Shown: positions 26,517 through 35,374, counted from the stretch's first letter. The stretch is DNA of 64,000 nucleotides from Pelagihabitans pacificus (GCF_009371985.2 NZ_VIKU02000001.1:1426001-1490000), one strand, 5' to 3'. Program-made: numbers and translations. Notes: a model not told the origin generated them from the letters alone.

Positions 26517-29500
26517 TCAATTTTTATAATAAGCTTCCGTGGAGTTTAGCAAAGTATTGGCTACCCTGGTCAAGGCCGCCACCTCGGTAGACGGAAGTTC
26601 GGCCGCTACTTCTTGTACCCCTACACTCAAATACTGTTGTGCTTTTAGCGGTTCTTGGGCGAAATACTCCTTTTCCGCTTGGTATTGCCGCATTAAAATA
26701 TCCCGCTCCCGTTCGGTTGGCGAACGCCCTATCAACGCTAGAAAAAGGCGGTCAATGGCCGCGGAAAGTTGAAAATCGGTCGCTGTCCAGGTGTTTTCGG
26801 CAAGTACCCGACAAGCTTCGATGACCTGTCGACCGTTCAGTAATACCAGGGCCTGTAACGGGGTATTGCTCCGTTGTCTTTGCACTTGGCATTCGCTTCG
26901 GCTCGAGGCATCGAAGACCAGCATGCTTGGCACTGGTACATTTCGTTTCCAGAAGGTATAAAGGCTACGTCGGTAGAGTCCGTTTTCATAATCTATCTCA
27001 TAATCGGGAAAAAACGGGTGGCTGATAGTTTCGCTCCACAATCCCTCTGGTTGATAGGGGAAAACCGATTTTCCACCAACATTAGTGTTTAATAGGCCGC
27101 TCACCGCCAATACGTTGTCGCGCACCATTTCGGCGGAACGCCGGTATCGTGGGCTGCGGGCCAACAAGATATTATCGGGGTCTATTTCATTCAAATCTTT
27201 TCGAATCGCCGAGGACTGTCGATAGGTAGCCGAGGTGACCATTTGTCGTATCAGGCGTTTTACGTCCCATCCGTTTTCCATAAAATCGACGGCCAGCCAA
27301 TCCAGCAGTTCCGGATGGCTCGGAAGCGCGCCCTGATTTCCGAAATCACCGTTTGTCTTTACGAGTCCCCGGCCGAACATCAGATACCATAGTTGGTTGA
27401 CCGCGACGCGCGCGGTCAGCGGATTGTCGGGATGAATCAGCCATTTTCCGAGTCCGTATCGGTTTCTTGGCAAATCTTCGGGCCACGGCAAAATAGTTTC
27501 CGGCACGTCCCTTCCCACCTGCTTCCCATGGGCATCATACACTCCGCGATCCAAAATATAAGTGGGTCGTTTCTTGTCCAAATCGCCCATAACCATGATT
27601 TCCTGAACGGTATCGATGGTCTGCAACTCACGTTGCTGTAATTCCTGTAATTGCTTTCTTTCCGATGCCAGATCCGTGTCCAAATGGAGGGAATGAAATT
27701 CATTGATGGCTGCCGAGCGCGAGGTAATGGATTCCTGAAACAACCGGCTTCCCAACTGCTCATCGTACAAATAATTGGCGACCAATTGGCCGGCTTCCCG
27801 GTTTAGTACCTTAAAGTCATCGATAAAACCTCCATCGAAATGTTGGTCGTAATGACTCGAACCGAGAACGAGCCCCTCATAATGCATGTATACGGTAGCC
27901 CTCTTATCGGTATAGGGTTTGGCCGATCGGTATAATAGGTCACGAAGGATGTCCCCTTGGATTGGTTTTCCATTTTGATAAATGGCCATCCCGGCTGCCT
28001 TGCTCGACCCATCGTAACTCCATACAAAATGCTGCCATTGGTTTAACGGGATTGCTTCGGGCATTCGAACTTCCAACGATTGATAGGGATGGGCGTGGTT
28101 GAGACGAAACGAGAGTCGGGTGCTGTCGAGCACCACTTCCCAACCGCGATATCCTTGTATACGTCCGTTGCCGTTGTAGATGACCCTTGCCTCATCATAC
28201 TCTTTAGGCGTTTTGATCCAAAAACTCACGGTAAAAGGCTCCATACGCTCGAAGCTAACCCGGCTTCCGTCGGCGATAAGTTTACCTTCCTGGTACTGGA
28301 GTGCGGTTCCTTTTTTGCCCGGAACGAAGGCATGACCGAAGTATCGGGCGTCTTTGGACCCTTTGGCACGATCCCTGCTAATCCCATCGGTCGAACGCTC
28401 AAAATCCAAATCGACCACGGTCGCGTTCGTCACTACCTTTTCGAGCGTCTTGGAACTGGGCTTCGAAGCGAGCCAATCCAATACCTTTGGTTCGTTCGTC
28501 CTGGCAGTTTTTTTCAGGTCAGATGCTTTCTGGTCAATTTCCCGCTGTAAAAATTCATAGATCTTGGCAACATCTTTACTAGGCACCGGCATGACCGGGC
28601 CTGCGTTCATGGAAAGTTCGTTGGGCACGTCGTTTCCGTTCTCCACAGCGTTGAAGGCAAAGATACCATCACCCCGTTCGATCGTGCTATTGAAAAAACC
28701 AAAGAGCTCAAAGTAGTCTTCTTGGGAAATAGGGTCGTACTTGTGGTCGTGGCATCGGGCACAGGCCACCGTGAGTCCCAGGAAGGCGGTGCCCACCGTA
28801 TTGGTTCGGTCGGCCACGTATTCCACCCGGAATTCCTCGGGAATGACCCCCCCTTCGGAGTTTTGCTTATGCAACCGATTGAAGGCGGTCGCCAAACGTT
28901 GTTCCTCCCCTGCATCTGGAAGCTGATCACCCCCTACTTGCCATAGGATAAAATCGTCGTAGGGCAAGTTTTTGTTGAAGGCATCGATGACCCAATCACG
29001 GTAGGGCCAAAACTCATGATGAAAGTCGTCCAGGTAGCCCTCACTGTCGGCAAAACGGGCCACATCGAGCCAATGGGCCGCCATTCGCTCACCGTATGCG
29101 GGAAGATTTAAAAGACTATCGACCAAAGCTTCATAATACTGGGGATCGTCTTTCGCCATAAGCCGTTCGACCTCCGCCACGGAGGGTGGAAGACCGATAA
29201 GATCGAAATACAGCCTTCGAATCAGCACTTCCTTTCGTGATTCCGGGGAAGGGGCTATGCCTTTTTCTTCTAGTTTGGAAGCGATAAACCGATCAATTTC
29301 ATTCTTGGCCCAGTTCTCACCTGCCTCCGGAACCGGTCTTTTGACAGGTTTGCTAAAAGCCCAATGGGTTTTGTACTCAGCGCCTTGTTCTATCCATTTA
29401 GCGATATAGGCGATTTCGAGCGGACTCAGTTGTAGGTTCGATTCGGGCGGCGGCATCAATACATCGGGATCAGTCGAAACCACGCGATGATACACTTCAC

Positions 29501-29786
29501 TCTTGTCTAAATTGCCCGGTTTTATGGCAAATCCGTTTCCTGATTGGAGTGCAGCGAAGGCCGAATCGGCAATATCCAAACGAAGTCGGGCTTTTTGGTT
29601 TTGTTGGTCCGGGCCGTGGCAAGCAAAACATCTATCGGACAGGATGGGTTTGATATGGAAATTAAAGTCAACGGTCTCTGGAAGCTCGTTTTCGGCCAAT
29701 AGGACCTCCTCCGGTTTATCGACTCCACAGCCAGTGGCCAGTAGAGACAACAGTCCTATGCCAAAAAATAAATTTCCACTGATCAT
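26517..29786 (-). CDS. PSD1/DUF1549/DUF1553 cytochrome-c-like protein with LamG domain
   Basis: A 1089-residue lipoprotein (signal ending LLATGC, Cys20). A planctomycete-type cytochrome c segment opens the mature protein: SDRCFACHGPDQQ (CxxCH, residues 53-57), then a methionine-bearing DVLMPPPES as probable sixth ligand. DUF1549 follows (NEIDRFIASKLEEKGI, DLIGLPPSVAEV, LDVARFADSEGY). A second short heme-like motif, CARCHDHKYDP, lies near residue 340. A LamG-like sandwich occupies about residues 480-690 (FTVSFWIKTPKEYDEA), and DUF1553 closes the protein (NRYGLGKWLIHPDNPL, SATYRQSSA). The domain set is typical of Planctomycetes and Verrucomicrobia and is thought to serve polysaccharide handling. 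Coupled to the DUF1501 gene downstream. Confidence 0.88.
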   Translation of the reverse strand: MISGNLFFGIGLLSLLATGCGVDKPEEVLLAENELPETVDFNFHIKPILSDRCFACHGPDQQNQKARLRLDIADSAFAALQSGNGFAIKPGNLDKSEVYHRVVSTDPDVLMPPPESNLQLSPLEIAYIAKWIEQGAEYKTHWAFSKPVKRPVPEAGENWAKNEIDRFIASKLEEKGIAPSPESRKEVLIRRLYFDLIGLPPSVAEVERLMAKDDPQYYEALVDSLLNLPAYGERMAAHWLDVARFADSEGYLDDFHHEFWPYRDWVIDAFNKNLPYDDFILWQVGGDQLPDAGEEQRLATAFNRLHKQNSEGGVIPEEFRVEYVADRTNTVGTAFLGLTVACARCHDHKYDPISQEDYFELFGFFNSTIERGDGIFAFNAVENGNDVPNELSMNAGPVMPVPSKDVAKIYEFLQREIDQKASDLKKTARTNEPKVLDWLASKPSSKTLEKVVTNATVVDLDFERSTDGISRDRAKGSKDARYFGHAFVPGKKGTALQYQEGKLIADGSRVSFERMEPFTVSFWIKTPKEYDEARVIYNGNGRIQGYRGWEVVLDSTRLSFRLNHAHPYQSLEVRMPEAIPLNQWQHFVWSYDGSSKAAGMAIYQNGKPIQGDILRDLLYRSAKPYTDKRATVYMHYEGLVLGSSHYDQHFDGGFIDDFKVLNREAGQLVANYLYDEQLGSRLFQESITSRSAAINEFHSLHLDTDLASERKQLQELQQRELQTIDTVQEIMVMGDLDKKRPTYILDRGVYDAHGKQVGRDVPETILPWPEDLPRNRYGLGKWLIHPDNPLTARVAVNQLWYLMFGRGLVKTNGDFGNQGALPSHPELLDWLAVDFMENGWDVKRLIRQMVTSATYRQSSAIRKDLNEIDPDNILLARSPRYRRSAEMVRDNVLAVSGLLNTNVGGKSVFPYQPEGLWSETISHPFFPDYEIDYENGLYRRSLYTFWKRNVPVPSMLVFDASSRSECQVQRQRSNTPLQALVLLNGRQVIEACRVLAENTWTATDFQLSAAIDRLFLALIGRSPTERERDILMRQYQAEKEYFAQEPLKAQQYLSVGVQEVAAELPSTEVAALTRVANTLLNSTEAYYKN

Positions 29787-29988
29787 CGATTGTTTCTTTC
29801 TAGTTCCCTTGAATCAGCAAGTTAGGGCCTTCTAAAGATAGGTATTCCGCACATTTTTACCGAAGATTGTGCTGTTAAACTAGCCTACTGTAAGCGTACT
29901 TTGTCATTTATTGATAGGATTTTGTCGCTAAATAGCTAGTCAGAAAATGGTCAATTCCGATAGCCTCTACATTTTGGACATTTTTCCG

Positions 29989-29996
29989 TAATTTTG
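29989..29996 (+). promoter_or_regulatory. candidate -7 box for dusB
   Basis: TAATTTTG is an exact match to TAnnTTTG, 25 bp before the dusB ATG. A TTG lies only 12 bp upstream of the box, too close for a standard -33, so the assignment rests on the -7 element alone. Confidence 0.45.
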
Positions 29997-30021
29997 CCCA
30001 CCCAAAACGAGTGAAGCGAAC

Positions 30022-31020
30022 ATGCCCAAGATAGGAGACATCCAATTACCCGATTTCCCGTTGTTGCTCGCACCTATGGAAGATGTGAGCGATCCCCCCT
30101 TTCGCGCACTGTGTAAGGAACAGGGGGCCGATGTGGTGTATACCGAATTCATTTCCTCGGAAGGCCTTATCCGGGATGCTGCAAAGAGCGTCATGAAGTT
30201 GGACATCTATGAAAAGGAACGTCCGGTAGGGATCCAAATTTTTGGAGCCAATCTTGATTCGATGTTACGGTCGGTCGAGATTGTGGAAAAATCAAATCCG
30301 GACATCATCGATATCAATTTTGGCTGCCCTGTGAAAAAGGTGGTGAGCAAAGGGGCCGGAGCCGGTATTTTAAAAGACATCGATTTAATGGTTTCCCTAA
30401 CAAAGGCTATGGTAGAGCATACCAAATTGCCCGTTACCGTAAAAACCCGTTTGGGATGGGACCATGACTCCATTAAAATTGTAGAAGTAGCCGAGCGGCT
30501 TCAGGATGTCGGTTGTAAGGCAATCGCCATTCACGGCCGTACCCGTGCCCAGATGTATAAGGGGGAAGCCGATTGGCGACCCATCGCCGAAGTGAGGAAC
30601 AATCCCCGGATGCACATTCCTGTTTTCGGAAATGGCGATGTCGATTCCCCGGAGGCCGCGATGCGAATGCGGGACGAATATGGGTTGGACGGCGCCATGA
30701 TCGGCCGCGCCAGTATCGGATATCCATGGTTTTTTAAGGAAGTAAAACACTATTTTGAAACCGGTACCCACTTGGCACCCCCAACAATGGAAGAGCGGGT
30801 GACCGCAGCCCATAGGCATTTGCAGATGGCCATCGATTGGAAAGGGGAAAAACTAGGGGTTTTCGAGACCCGAAGGCACTATACCAACTACTTCAAAGGC
30901 ATCCCAAACTTCAAGGAGTACCGCATGAAGATGGTCACCAGCGATGACGCGTCCGATGTATTCGCCGCTTTTGAGGAAGCCCTGGAGGTTTTTGGGAACC
31001 ATGAATTTGTGGCCCCCTAA
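30022..31020 (+). CDS. dusB: tRNA-dihydrouridine synthase, DusB type
   Basis: The 332-residue protein reduces uridines in the tRNA D-loop to dihydrouridine with FMN and NADPH. The DUS signature is complete: LLLAPMEDVSDPPFRALC near the start, FGANLDS, then DINFGCPVKKVVSKGAGAG with catalytic Cys102, KTRLGWD, IAIHGRTRAQMYKG, GNGDVDSPEAA and AMIGRASIGYPW. The length and the C-terminal helical domain (ETRRHYTNYFKG) fit DusB-type enzymes. It is cytoplasmic and monocistronic, converging with the LolC-like gene after 19 bp. A very confident family call; the specific uridine modified is not determined here. Confidence 0.96.
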   Translation: MPKIGDIQLPDFPLLLAPMEDVSDPPFRALCKEQGADVVYTEFISSEGLIRDAAKSVMKLDIYEKERPVGIQIFGANLDSMLRSVEIVEKSNPDIIDINFGCPVKKVVSKGAGAGILKDIDLMVSLTKAMVEHTKLPVTVKTRLGWDHDSIKIVEVAERLQDVGCKAIAIHGRTRAQMYKGEADWRPIAEVRNNPRMHIPVFGNGDVDSPEAAMRMRDEYGLDGAMIGRASIGYPWFFKEVKHYFETGTHLAPPTMEERVTAAHRHLQMAIDWKGEKLGVFETRRHYTNYFKGIPNFKEYRMKMVTSDDASDVFAAFEEALEVFGNHEFVAP

Positions 31021-31039
31021 TTCCCTAAGCTATCCCGGG

Positions 31040-32245
31040 CTATTGCGCAATCAACTTCGCATTGATGCGACTACTGGCGATTTTAGCGGCGATAATTCCC
31101 AAAATTACGATAGTGGCTAATACGATCAATAGATTCATGAATTGAAATTCCACGGGATAGGCCAAAGAGGGTGTTATTTTGAGCCAGCCAAACCACAGTT
31201 GTGAAGCAATGAGCAGTGACCCCAGAAGCACGCCGATGAGTCCGCCTAAACTGGTAACCAAAACACCTTGTACAAAATAAATACGGCGTAATTCCTTGAG
31301 TGTCGTGCCCAGACTAAATAGGGTTTTAGAGTTTTGTTGTTTGTCCAATATCATCATGGTAATGGCTCCGACTACGTTGAACAAGGCAATGACCAAGACC
31401 AGGGTGAAAATGAGATAGGTGGCCACATTTTCGGTGTTCAACATTTTATAGAGGGTACTGTTCTGCTCCTTTCGGTTCTTTACAATAACAGTGTCCCCGA
31501 AAACCGCTTTGATCCGCTCTTTGATTTTTGGGATGTTTTCAGCATCCCGGACCTTAAAATTGATACCCGACAATTGGGTGCTATCTTTTTCCAATAGCTT
31601 GCGAACCAGATTCAGCTCGGCAAAAATGTATTTCTTGTCCAAACTCTCCTCGACTCCGTAGATACCGCTCAATACCAAAGGCATTTCGTTATAGATTTGT
31701 TTTTTTGATTGCGGGGAAATAAACCCTTTTCCCGGTTTTAGGGCCACTACGGTCAACGGATTTCGAAACTCGTTCGTAGTCACCCCCAATGCGTTGGAGA
31801 TTCCGATACCGGCCACGCCTTGCAGCTCGTTGATGGCCCAGTTGCCGTAGATGACGGTGCTATCAACATCAATAACCCGATTGTAATTGGAATCGACTCC
31901 TTTGACATAGGCGATATAGTCTTTCTCCCGGTGGGTGAGATATACCTTTTCTTCCAATTCTTTGGAAAAATAGGTAATTCCGACAATGTCCTCCAGCGCC
32001 GCCTCCTGGTCCGGGGAAATGGAAAAAAACTTTCCCACTGCCGGGGCGGCCTTCAGGTCCGGGTCAAAGCTATTGCTAAAGGAAAGGCTGAAGGTCTTGA
32101 GTCCGGCAAATCCCGATAGCACTATAAAGAGGGCTGCAGAACCGATTACGATGACCAGAAAGGTAATAAAGTTGATAATGTTCACCGCGTTCTGGCTGCT
32201 TTTGGAACGCAGGTAGCGCTTCGCGATATAGAGCGGAAAATTCAA
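31040..32245 (-). CDS. LolC/LolE-type FtsX-like ABC transporter permease
   Basis: A 401-residue inner-membrane permease starting at a TTG (MNFPLYIAKRYLRSK is the conserved family start, and no ATG suits it). One transmembrane helix (residues 22-48) is followed by a large periplasmic domain. Three C-terminal helices (about 275-305, 322-352 and 365-395) form the FtsX-like module, with NVVGAITMMILDK and GLIGVLLGSLL. In the Lol family such permeases extract lipoproteins from the inner membrane for transfer to LolA. The ATPase subunit is not in the window. It starts 2 bp after rbfA, so the two are cotranscribed, a common Bacteroidota order. Confidence 0.9.
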   Translation of the reverse strand: MNFPLYIAKRYLRSKSSQNAVNIINFITFLVIVIGSAALFIVLSGFAGLKTFSLSFSNSFDPDLKAAPAVGKFFSISPDQEAALEDIVGITYFSKELEEKVYLTHREKDYIAYVKGVDSNYNRVIDVDSTVIYGNWAINELQGVAGIGISNALGVTTNEFRNPLTVVALKPGKGFISPQSKKQIYNEMPLVLSGIYGVEESLDKKYIFAELNLVRKLLEKDSTQLSGINFKVRDAENIPKIKERIKAVFGDTVIVKNRKEQNSTLYKMLNTENVATYLIFTLVLVIALFNVVGAITMMILDKQQNSKTLFSLGTTLKELRRIYFVQGVLVTSLGGLIGVLLGSLLIASQLWFGWLKITPSLAYPVEFQFMNLLIVLATIVILGIIAAKIASSRINAKLIAQ

Positions 32246-32247
32246 GC

Positions 32248-32640
32248 CTAGGATTTTTTTCTTTTCGGAAGCAAATCCCGATCTTCGATAGGATTTTCAT
32301 CCCCTTTTAATGATTTTTCAATCTTCTCGATATAATCCAAAGAGTCATCCAGGAAAAAAAGCAGTTCGGGCACCCGTCGTAATTGATGCCTGGTGCGTTG
32401 TGCCAGTTCGTGTTTGATAAGGGGTCGGTTCGATTGAATACCTTCCATTAGAGCGGGAGCCTCCTTACCGGGAAAAATACTCAAATACACCTTGGCGATC
32501 GAAAGATCGGTGGTAACCGAAACCTTGGAAACCGATATAATGGTGCCTTGTAGCCCACCTTCAAGGGCGGCGCGCTGAAGAATATCTACAATATCTTTTT
32601 GAATAACGCCTGCTATCTTCTTCTGTCGTTGTGTTTCCAT
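32248..32640 (-). CDS. rbfA: ribosome-binding factor A
   Basis: The 130-residue protein binds the free 30S subunit and helps mature the 16S rRNA 5' end, notably in the cold. The family pattern is clear: start TQRQKKIAGVIQKDIVDILQ, the KH-like core SVTTDLSIAKVYLSIFP, and the end RTRHQLRRVPELLFFLDDSL. A charged tail (PKRKKS) follows. It is cytoplasmic. It has its own candidate -7 box just upstream and heads a transcript with the LolC-like permease gene. Length is normal for the family. Confidence 0.96.
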   Translation of the reverse strand: METQRQKKIAGVIQKDIVDILQRAALEGGLQGTIISVSKVSVTTDLSIAKVYLSIFPGKEAPALMEGIQSNRPLIKHELAQRTRHQLRRVPELLFFLDDSLDYIEKIEKSLKGDENPIEDRDLLPKRKKS

Positions 32641-32644
32641 ATTG

Positions 32645-32652
32645 CAAAAATA
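32645..32652 (-). promoter_or_regulatory. candidate -7 box for rbfA
   Basis: The minus strand reads TATTTTTG, an exact TAnnTTTG match ending only a few bases before the rbfA ATG, which implies a very short leader or leaderless mRNA. No TTG is found at the standard -33 distance. Confidence 0.45.
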
Positions 32653-32746
32653 GCCCTTTTATGACTTTCCTCAGCATTTGATACATTTACAGGAACTAAT
32701 TTTAACGAATGAATCTAGAGGCAACTATTGCCAAAAAAGATTTACT

Positions 32747-33154
32747 ATGATGGATAAAATAGAACATATCGGCATTGCCGTTAAAAATTTGGACGCCTCC
32801 AACGAACTGTTCCGAAAACTTTTTGGCGCACCGGCCTATAAAATGGAGGAGGTACTTTCGGAAGGTGTTACAACATCCTTTTTTAAATCAGGGCCGAATA
32901 AAATAGAATTGTTGGCAGGCACCAATGAAAACAGTCCTATCACCAAGTTTATCGAAAAGAAGGGGGAGGGCATTCACCATATCGCCTTTGCCGTAGATGA
33001 TATTGTGGCCGAAATTGCACGGCTCAAATCGGAGGGATTCACTGTCTTGAACGAAGTGCCTAAAAAAGGGGCGGACAATAAGTTGGTGGCTTTTTTACAT
33101 CCGAAATCCTCGAATGGGGTCTTGGTGGAGTTGTGTCAGGAAATACGGGATTAG
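32747..33154 (+). CDS. mce: methylmalonyl-CoA epimerase
   Basis: The 135-residue protein (a second ATG at 32750 is equally possible) belongs to the VOC superfamily and matches methylmalonyl-CoA epimerase. The segments are KIEHIGIAVKNLDASNELF, GPNKIELLAG, GEGIHHIAFAVDDI and SNGVLVELCQ. The metal ligands fit the family: His near 8, Glu in IELL, His in IHHIAF and Glu in LVEL. It interconverts (S)- and (R)-methylmalonyl-CoA in propionate metabolism, in the cytoplasm. The frame is open 23 codons upstream, but those residues do not fit the family. It ends 58 bp before the tRNA. Confidence 0.94.
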   Translation: MMDKIEHIGIAVKNLDASNELFRKLFGAPAYKMEEVLSEGVTTSFFKSGPNKIELLAGTNENSPITKFIEKKGEGIHHIAFAVDDIVAEIARLKSEGFTVLNEVPKKGADNKLVAFLHPKSSNGVLVELCQEIRD

Positions 33155-33167
33155 ACGCTGAAAACCC

Positions 33168-33198
33168 TTGTAGGCTTTAAAAATAAACACTAATATTG
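33168..33198 (+). promoter_or_regulatory. promoter of the CAT-anticodon tRNA
   Basis: TTG at 33168-33170 is followed by a 20-bp spacer and TAATATTG at 33191-33198, one mismatch from TAnnTTTG. The tRNA begins 15 bp downstream. Element spacing and position are as expected for a Bacteroidota sigma-A promoter. Confidence 0.7.
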
Positions 33199-33212
33199 CA
33201 GTCCGTTTTTTT

Positions 33213-33286
33213 GGTCCTATAGCTCAGTTGGTTAGAGCATCTGACTCATAATCAGAGGGTCCCTGGTTCGAGCCCAGGTGGGACCA
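33213..33286 (+). tRNA. tRNA with CAT anticodon (Met or lysidine-modified Ile2)
   Basis: A 74-nt cloverleaf. The acceptor arm GGTCCTA pairs with TGGGACC, the D-arm is AGCTCAGTTGGTTAGAGC, the anticodon arm is TCTGA-CTCATAA-TCAGA and the T-arm CCTGG-TTCGAGC-CCAGG. The anticodon is CAT. The C:G-rich initiator signature (three GC pairs at the base of the anticodon stem) is absent, so it is elongator Met or Ile2. CCA is not encoded directly after the discriminator. Confidence 0.95.
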
Positions 33287-33296
33287 CATCAAGTAG

Positions 33297-33326
33297 AAAA
33301 CCCTTGCCTTTCGGTAAGGGTTTTTT
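33297..33326 (+). terminator. rho-independent terminator of the tRNA
   Basis: AAAACCCTTgcctttcggtAAGGGTTTTTT forms an 8-bp hairpin followed by a T-run, 10 bp after the tRNA end. Confidence 0.85.
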
Positions 33327-33592
33327 AATTACCATCGCAATCGTTTCCAGATCGCTTGCGACAAATGAGGAAGCAACCCGGACGGGACCAATAATCCATC
33401 TATGCCATAGATGTGTGGCTACTTATTTTCTGATAGCGGCAAAAATTTGATTTGAATCAATTTCTTTACAAAATGAAGCAAAGGGGCAAAAATCCCTTCG
33501 TTATTTTAAGGGCTCCCGTTTGTAAATAACGGGATGGCAATTATTACAGCAAAGAATACCTTAATTTTAAATAAATTCTAAAAAAGAGAATC
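33327..33592. other. non-coding stretch at the left border of the accessory cluster
   Basis: No credible ORF is present. At 33417-33429 it contains GGCTACTTATTTT, an exact 13-bp match to 42386-42398 at the other end of the cluster. Near 33488-33535 are AT/GC-symmetric segments (GGGCAAAAATCCC and CCCGTTTGTAAATAACGGG) that could form small hairpins in the leader of the next gene. Confidence 0.5.
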
Positions 33593-34084
33593 ATGAAGAA
33601 AACTATCAATTGCTTTTTGGTTACGCTACTGTTTTTGGTGGGATGCGATGACCAGAAAAAAGGACTCGCAGAGAAATTCGATGCGCTACAGAACCAGCAC
33701 GACAGTATTGCTAGCATTCACGAGCAATTCAAATCGGTTCACGCCAATATGTCCCAAAAACACAAGGATTTCAAGACACAATTAGAGGGTATGATAATCC
33801 AGGACTCCACAATGCTGGAAGACATAGCCAAGCATGAAGCCATTTTATCGGAGCATGATGCGTTGTTGGAAGGCCATGACAAAATCATTGAGGCCCATAG
33901 CGATTTAAAAAAGGGATTTGGTGAAAAATCAGCTGCTGAAATGGAAGCCCAAATCAATGAAATGATGGAAATGCACGACAAGCTGACCACCGAACACAGG
34001 GCAATGGAAGAAGAGCATGATATGATGCATAAAGAACACAAGGCTATTACGGCAAAACTGGATAGCATCAAAACTTTGGAATAA
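33593..34084 (+). CDS. histidine-rich coiled-coil lipoprotein
   Basis: A 163-residue protein with a lipoprotein signal (FLVTLLFLVGC, Cys18). After the signal nearly everything is predicted helix with heptad-like spacing. Histidines recur every 5 to 8 residues (NQHDS, SIHEQ, SVHAN, KHKDF, KHEAI, EHDAL, GHDKI, AHSDL, MHDKL, EHRAM, EHDMMHKEH), often next to acidic residues and methionines. Such a stripe could bind metal or pack into an envelope coiled coil. It resembles an unnamed class of Bacteroidota lipoproteins; I do not know a function. It opens the accessory cluster behind the tRNA terminator. Weak SD (AAAAGAGAA) precedes the ATG. Confidence 0.82.
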   Translation: MKKTINCFLVTLLFLVGCDDQKKGLAEKFDALQNQHDSIASIHEQFKSVHANMSQKHKDFKTQLEGMIIQDSTMLEDIAKHEAILSEHDALLEGHDKIIEAHSDLKKGFGEKSAAEMEAQINEMMEMHDKLTTEHRAMEEEHDMMHKEHKAITAKLDSIKTLE

Positions 34085-34505
34085 GATTCCAATGAATAAA
34101 AGAAGCGAACTGACAACCATTCAGTAAAGTGAATGCGTAGTGGCCTTATCTTTTAAAGTCAAGAATTGTCAGCATCCTTAACAGCGTCTTACGTTCATAA
34201 GAGCCGTCAGACCAAAACGATTTTGCATCTAAGGACCAACTTTTGGACTTCACTATCGATACCATTTTAAAGTCAACAAAAGATTTATAGGGCACACCAA
34301 TAGTATTATTCGTTGGGTGTTCTTCGATTTAAGTCCGTTGCACCCACAACATCTTTGGCCGAAAGGGCAAATTGGTCATCTCAGGCTCCTTGAATTTTTT
34401 TGGAAAAACTTTTCGTACAAGAACTGTTTTCATTTTCTTATGGATTATGGCATAGTGCAGATAATTTCTATCTTTAGATGTTTAGAAAACTTCATTGCAA
34501 CGTTC
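34085..34505. other. 421-bp intergenic stretch before the response regulator gene
   Basis: I see no convincing gene. The response-regulator frame stays open leftwards to about 34317, but those residues look non-coding. TTTTAAAGTCAA occurs twice (around 34160 and 34270). TATCTTTA at about 34468 is one mismatch from a -7 box and could serve the response regulator gene. Confidence 0.4.
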
Positions 34506-34901
34506 ATGGGGCCAACCATATGTGTTATAGATGACGATTTGGTATCGCAATACGCTACCCGGTATTGTATTGAACAGTCGATCAAGAATTGTAATGTCGT
34601 TGTCTATGACAGTGCCGAAGAAGGCCTGGCACGGTTCATCGATTTACATCAAAAGGGGAATGCGCTTCCAGACATTTTGTTGTTGGATCTGACCATGAAC
34701 GGAATGGATGGATGGGAATTCCTGGATGCCATCCAGCCCCTTATGCGGGATATCCAGTCTACCGAAATCTACATTCTGTCATCCTTCACCAATACGAAGG
34801 ACAGGGAAAAGGCAAAGCAGCACCCAATGATCAAAGACTATTTCAACAAGCCGCTTTCCAAAAGCATGATGAACACCATTCTTCTTTCCAAAACATATTG
34901 A
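34506..34901 (+). CDS. single-domain response regulator (CheY-like receiver)
   Basis: The 131-residue product starts at the ATG at 34506 (MGPTICVIDDDLVSQYATRY). It is a lone receiver domain: acidic pair Asp9-Asp11 in VIDDD, phospho-acceptor Asp61 in PDILLLDLTMNGMDGWEF, Ser92 in the ILSSF strand, and Lys115 in DYFNKPLSK. There is no output domain, so it would act through protein contacts or in a phosphorelay. No histidine kinase is encoded in the window. Flavobacteria have many such stand-alone receivers. It may or may not belong to the cluster downstream. Confidence 0.92.
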   Translation: MGPTICVIDDDLVSQYATRYCIEQSIKNCNVVVYDSAEEGLARFIDLHQKGNALPDILLLDLTMNGMDGWEFLDAIQPLMRDIQSTEIYILSSFTNTKDREKAKQHPMIKDYFNKPLSKSMMNTILLSKTY

Positions 34902-34970
34902 GTTTAGAGCGAATTGTATCACTTCAAAGGTCATCAAGAGAATTATTTTTTAATTTCTGATTACCCTTAA

Positions 34971-35000
34971 CTAGCGCTCCTTTGTTACGAGTGCCGTACC
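34971..35000 (-). repeat. dispersed degenerate REP-like palindrome
   Basis: CTAGCGCTCC at 34971 followed by ACGAGTGCCG and TACC. It shares the CTAGCGCTC head and the ACGAGTGCCG(G)TAC tail with the element at 47801-47830 near the RAYT gene; its stem is imperfect. It lies about 13 kb from the RAYT. Confidence 0.6.
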
Positions 35001-35047
35001 GAATAAGTGGGGAAGCGCGCTATGCAAGGGCAAAATGTCTAATCTTC

Positions 35048-35374
35048 CTAGGAATCTATACGAATTCCTACTTCAGAAAATATGTGGAGAATTAAATTAA
35101 TTTCCCTTTCGTCAACCCTTCCATCGGCACCGGCCATTTCTTTCAGAAGTACCGCCAAAGCGTGCTTTTTGTTCGTCGGCATTCCACTAAAGATCAAAAG
35201 ACCTTCTTTTTTTGTTACTTTTCTCGCTTCCTGAAGAAGTTCCCTCTCAATTTTAAGAATCCTCATTATACGGTCCAGAAGGTTTATTTCCCTTTTGTTG
35301 ACCTGCCCGTCAACTTGAATTACTTCATCGATTGCCTTCACAATGGCCAATTTTTCAGCTAGATTATATTGCAT
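35048..35374 (-). CDS. TerB-like protein, 108 aa
   Basis: A compact all-helical protein resembling the TerB tellurite-resistance family. It has two related acidic repeats: QVDGQVNKREINLLDRIM (Asp22 to Glu29) and GADGRVDEREINLILHIF (Asp84 to Glu91). In TerB such DG...E repeats bind metal between helices. No membrane segment is present. TerB domains often accompany VWA-domain and membrane proteins in stress or defence-linked gene sets, and a VWA-like lipoprotein is encoded 2 kb away. This gene points away from the following cluster, so joint regulation is not shown. Confidence 0.75.
   Translation of the reverse strand: MQYNLAEKLAIVKAIDEVIQVDGQVNKREINLLDRIMRILKIERELLQEARKVTKKEGLLIFSGMPTNKKHALAVLLKEMAGADGRVDEREINLILHIFSEVGIRIDS

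Noticed and set aside
33213..33429. Integration of a mobile element at the tRNA
   Set aside because: No integrase, and the flanking 13-mer is not a copy of the tRNA 3' end.
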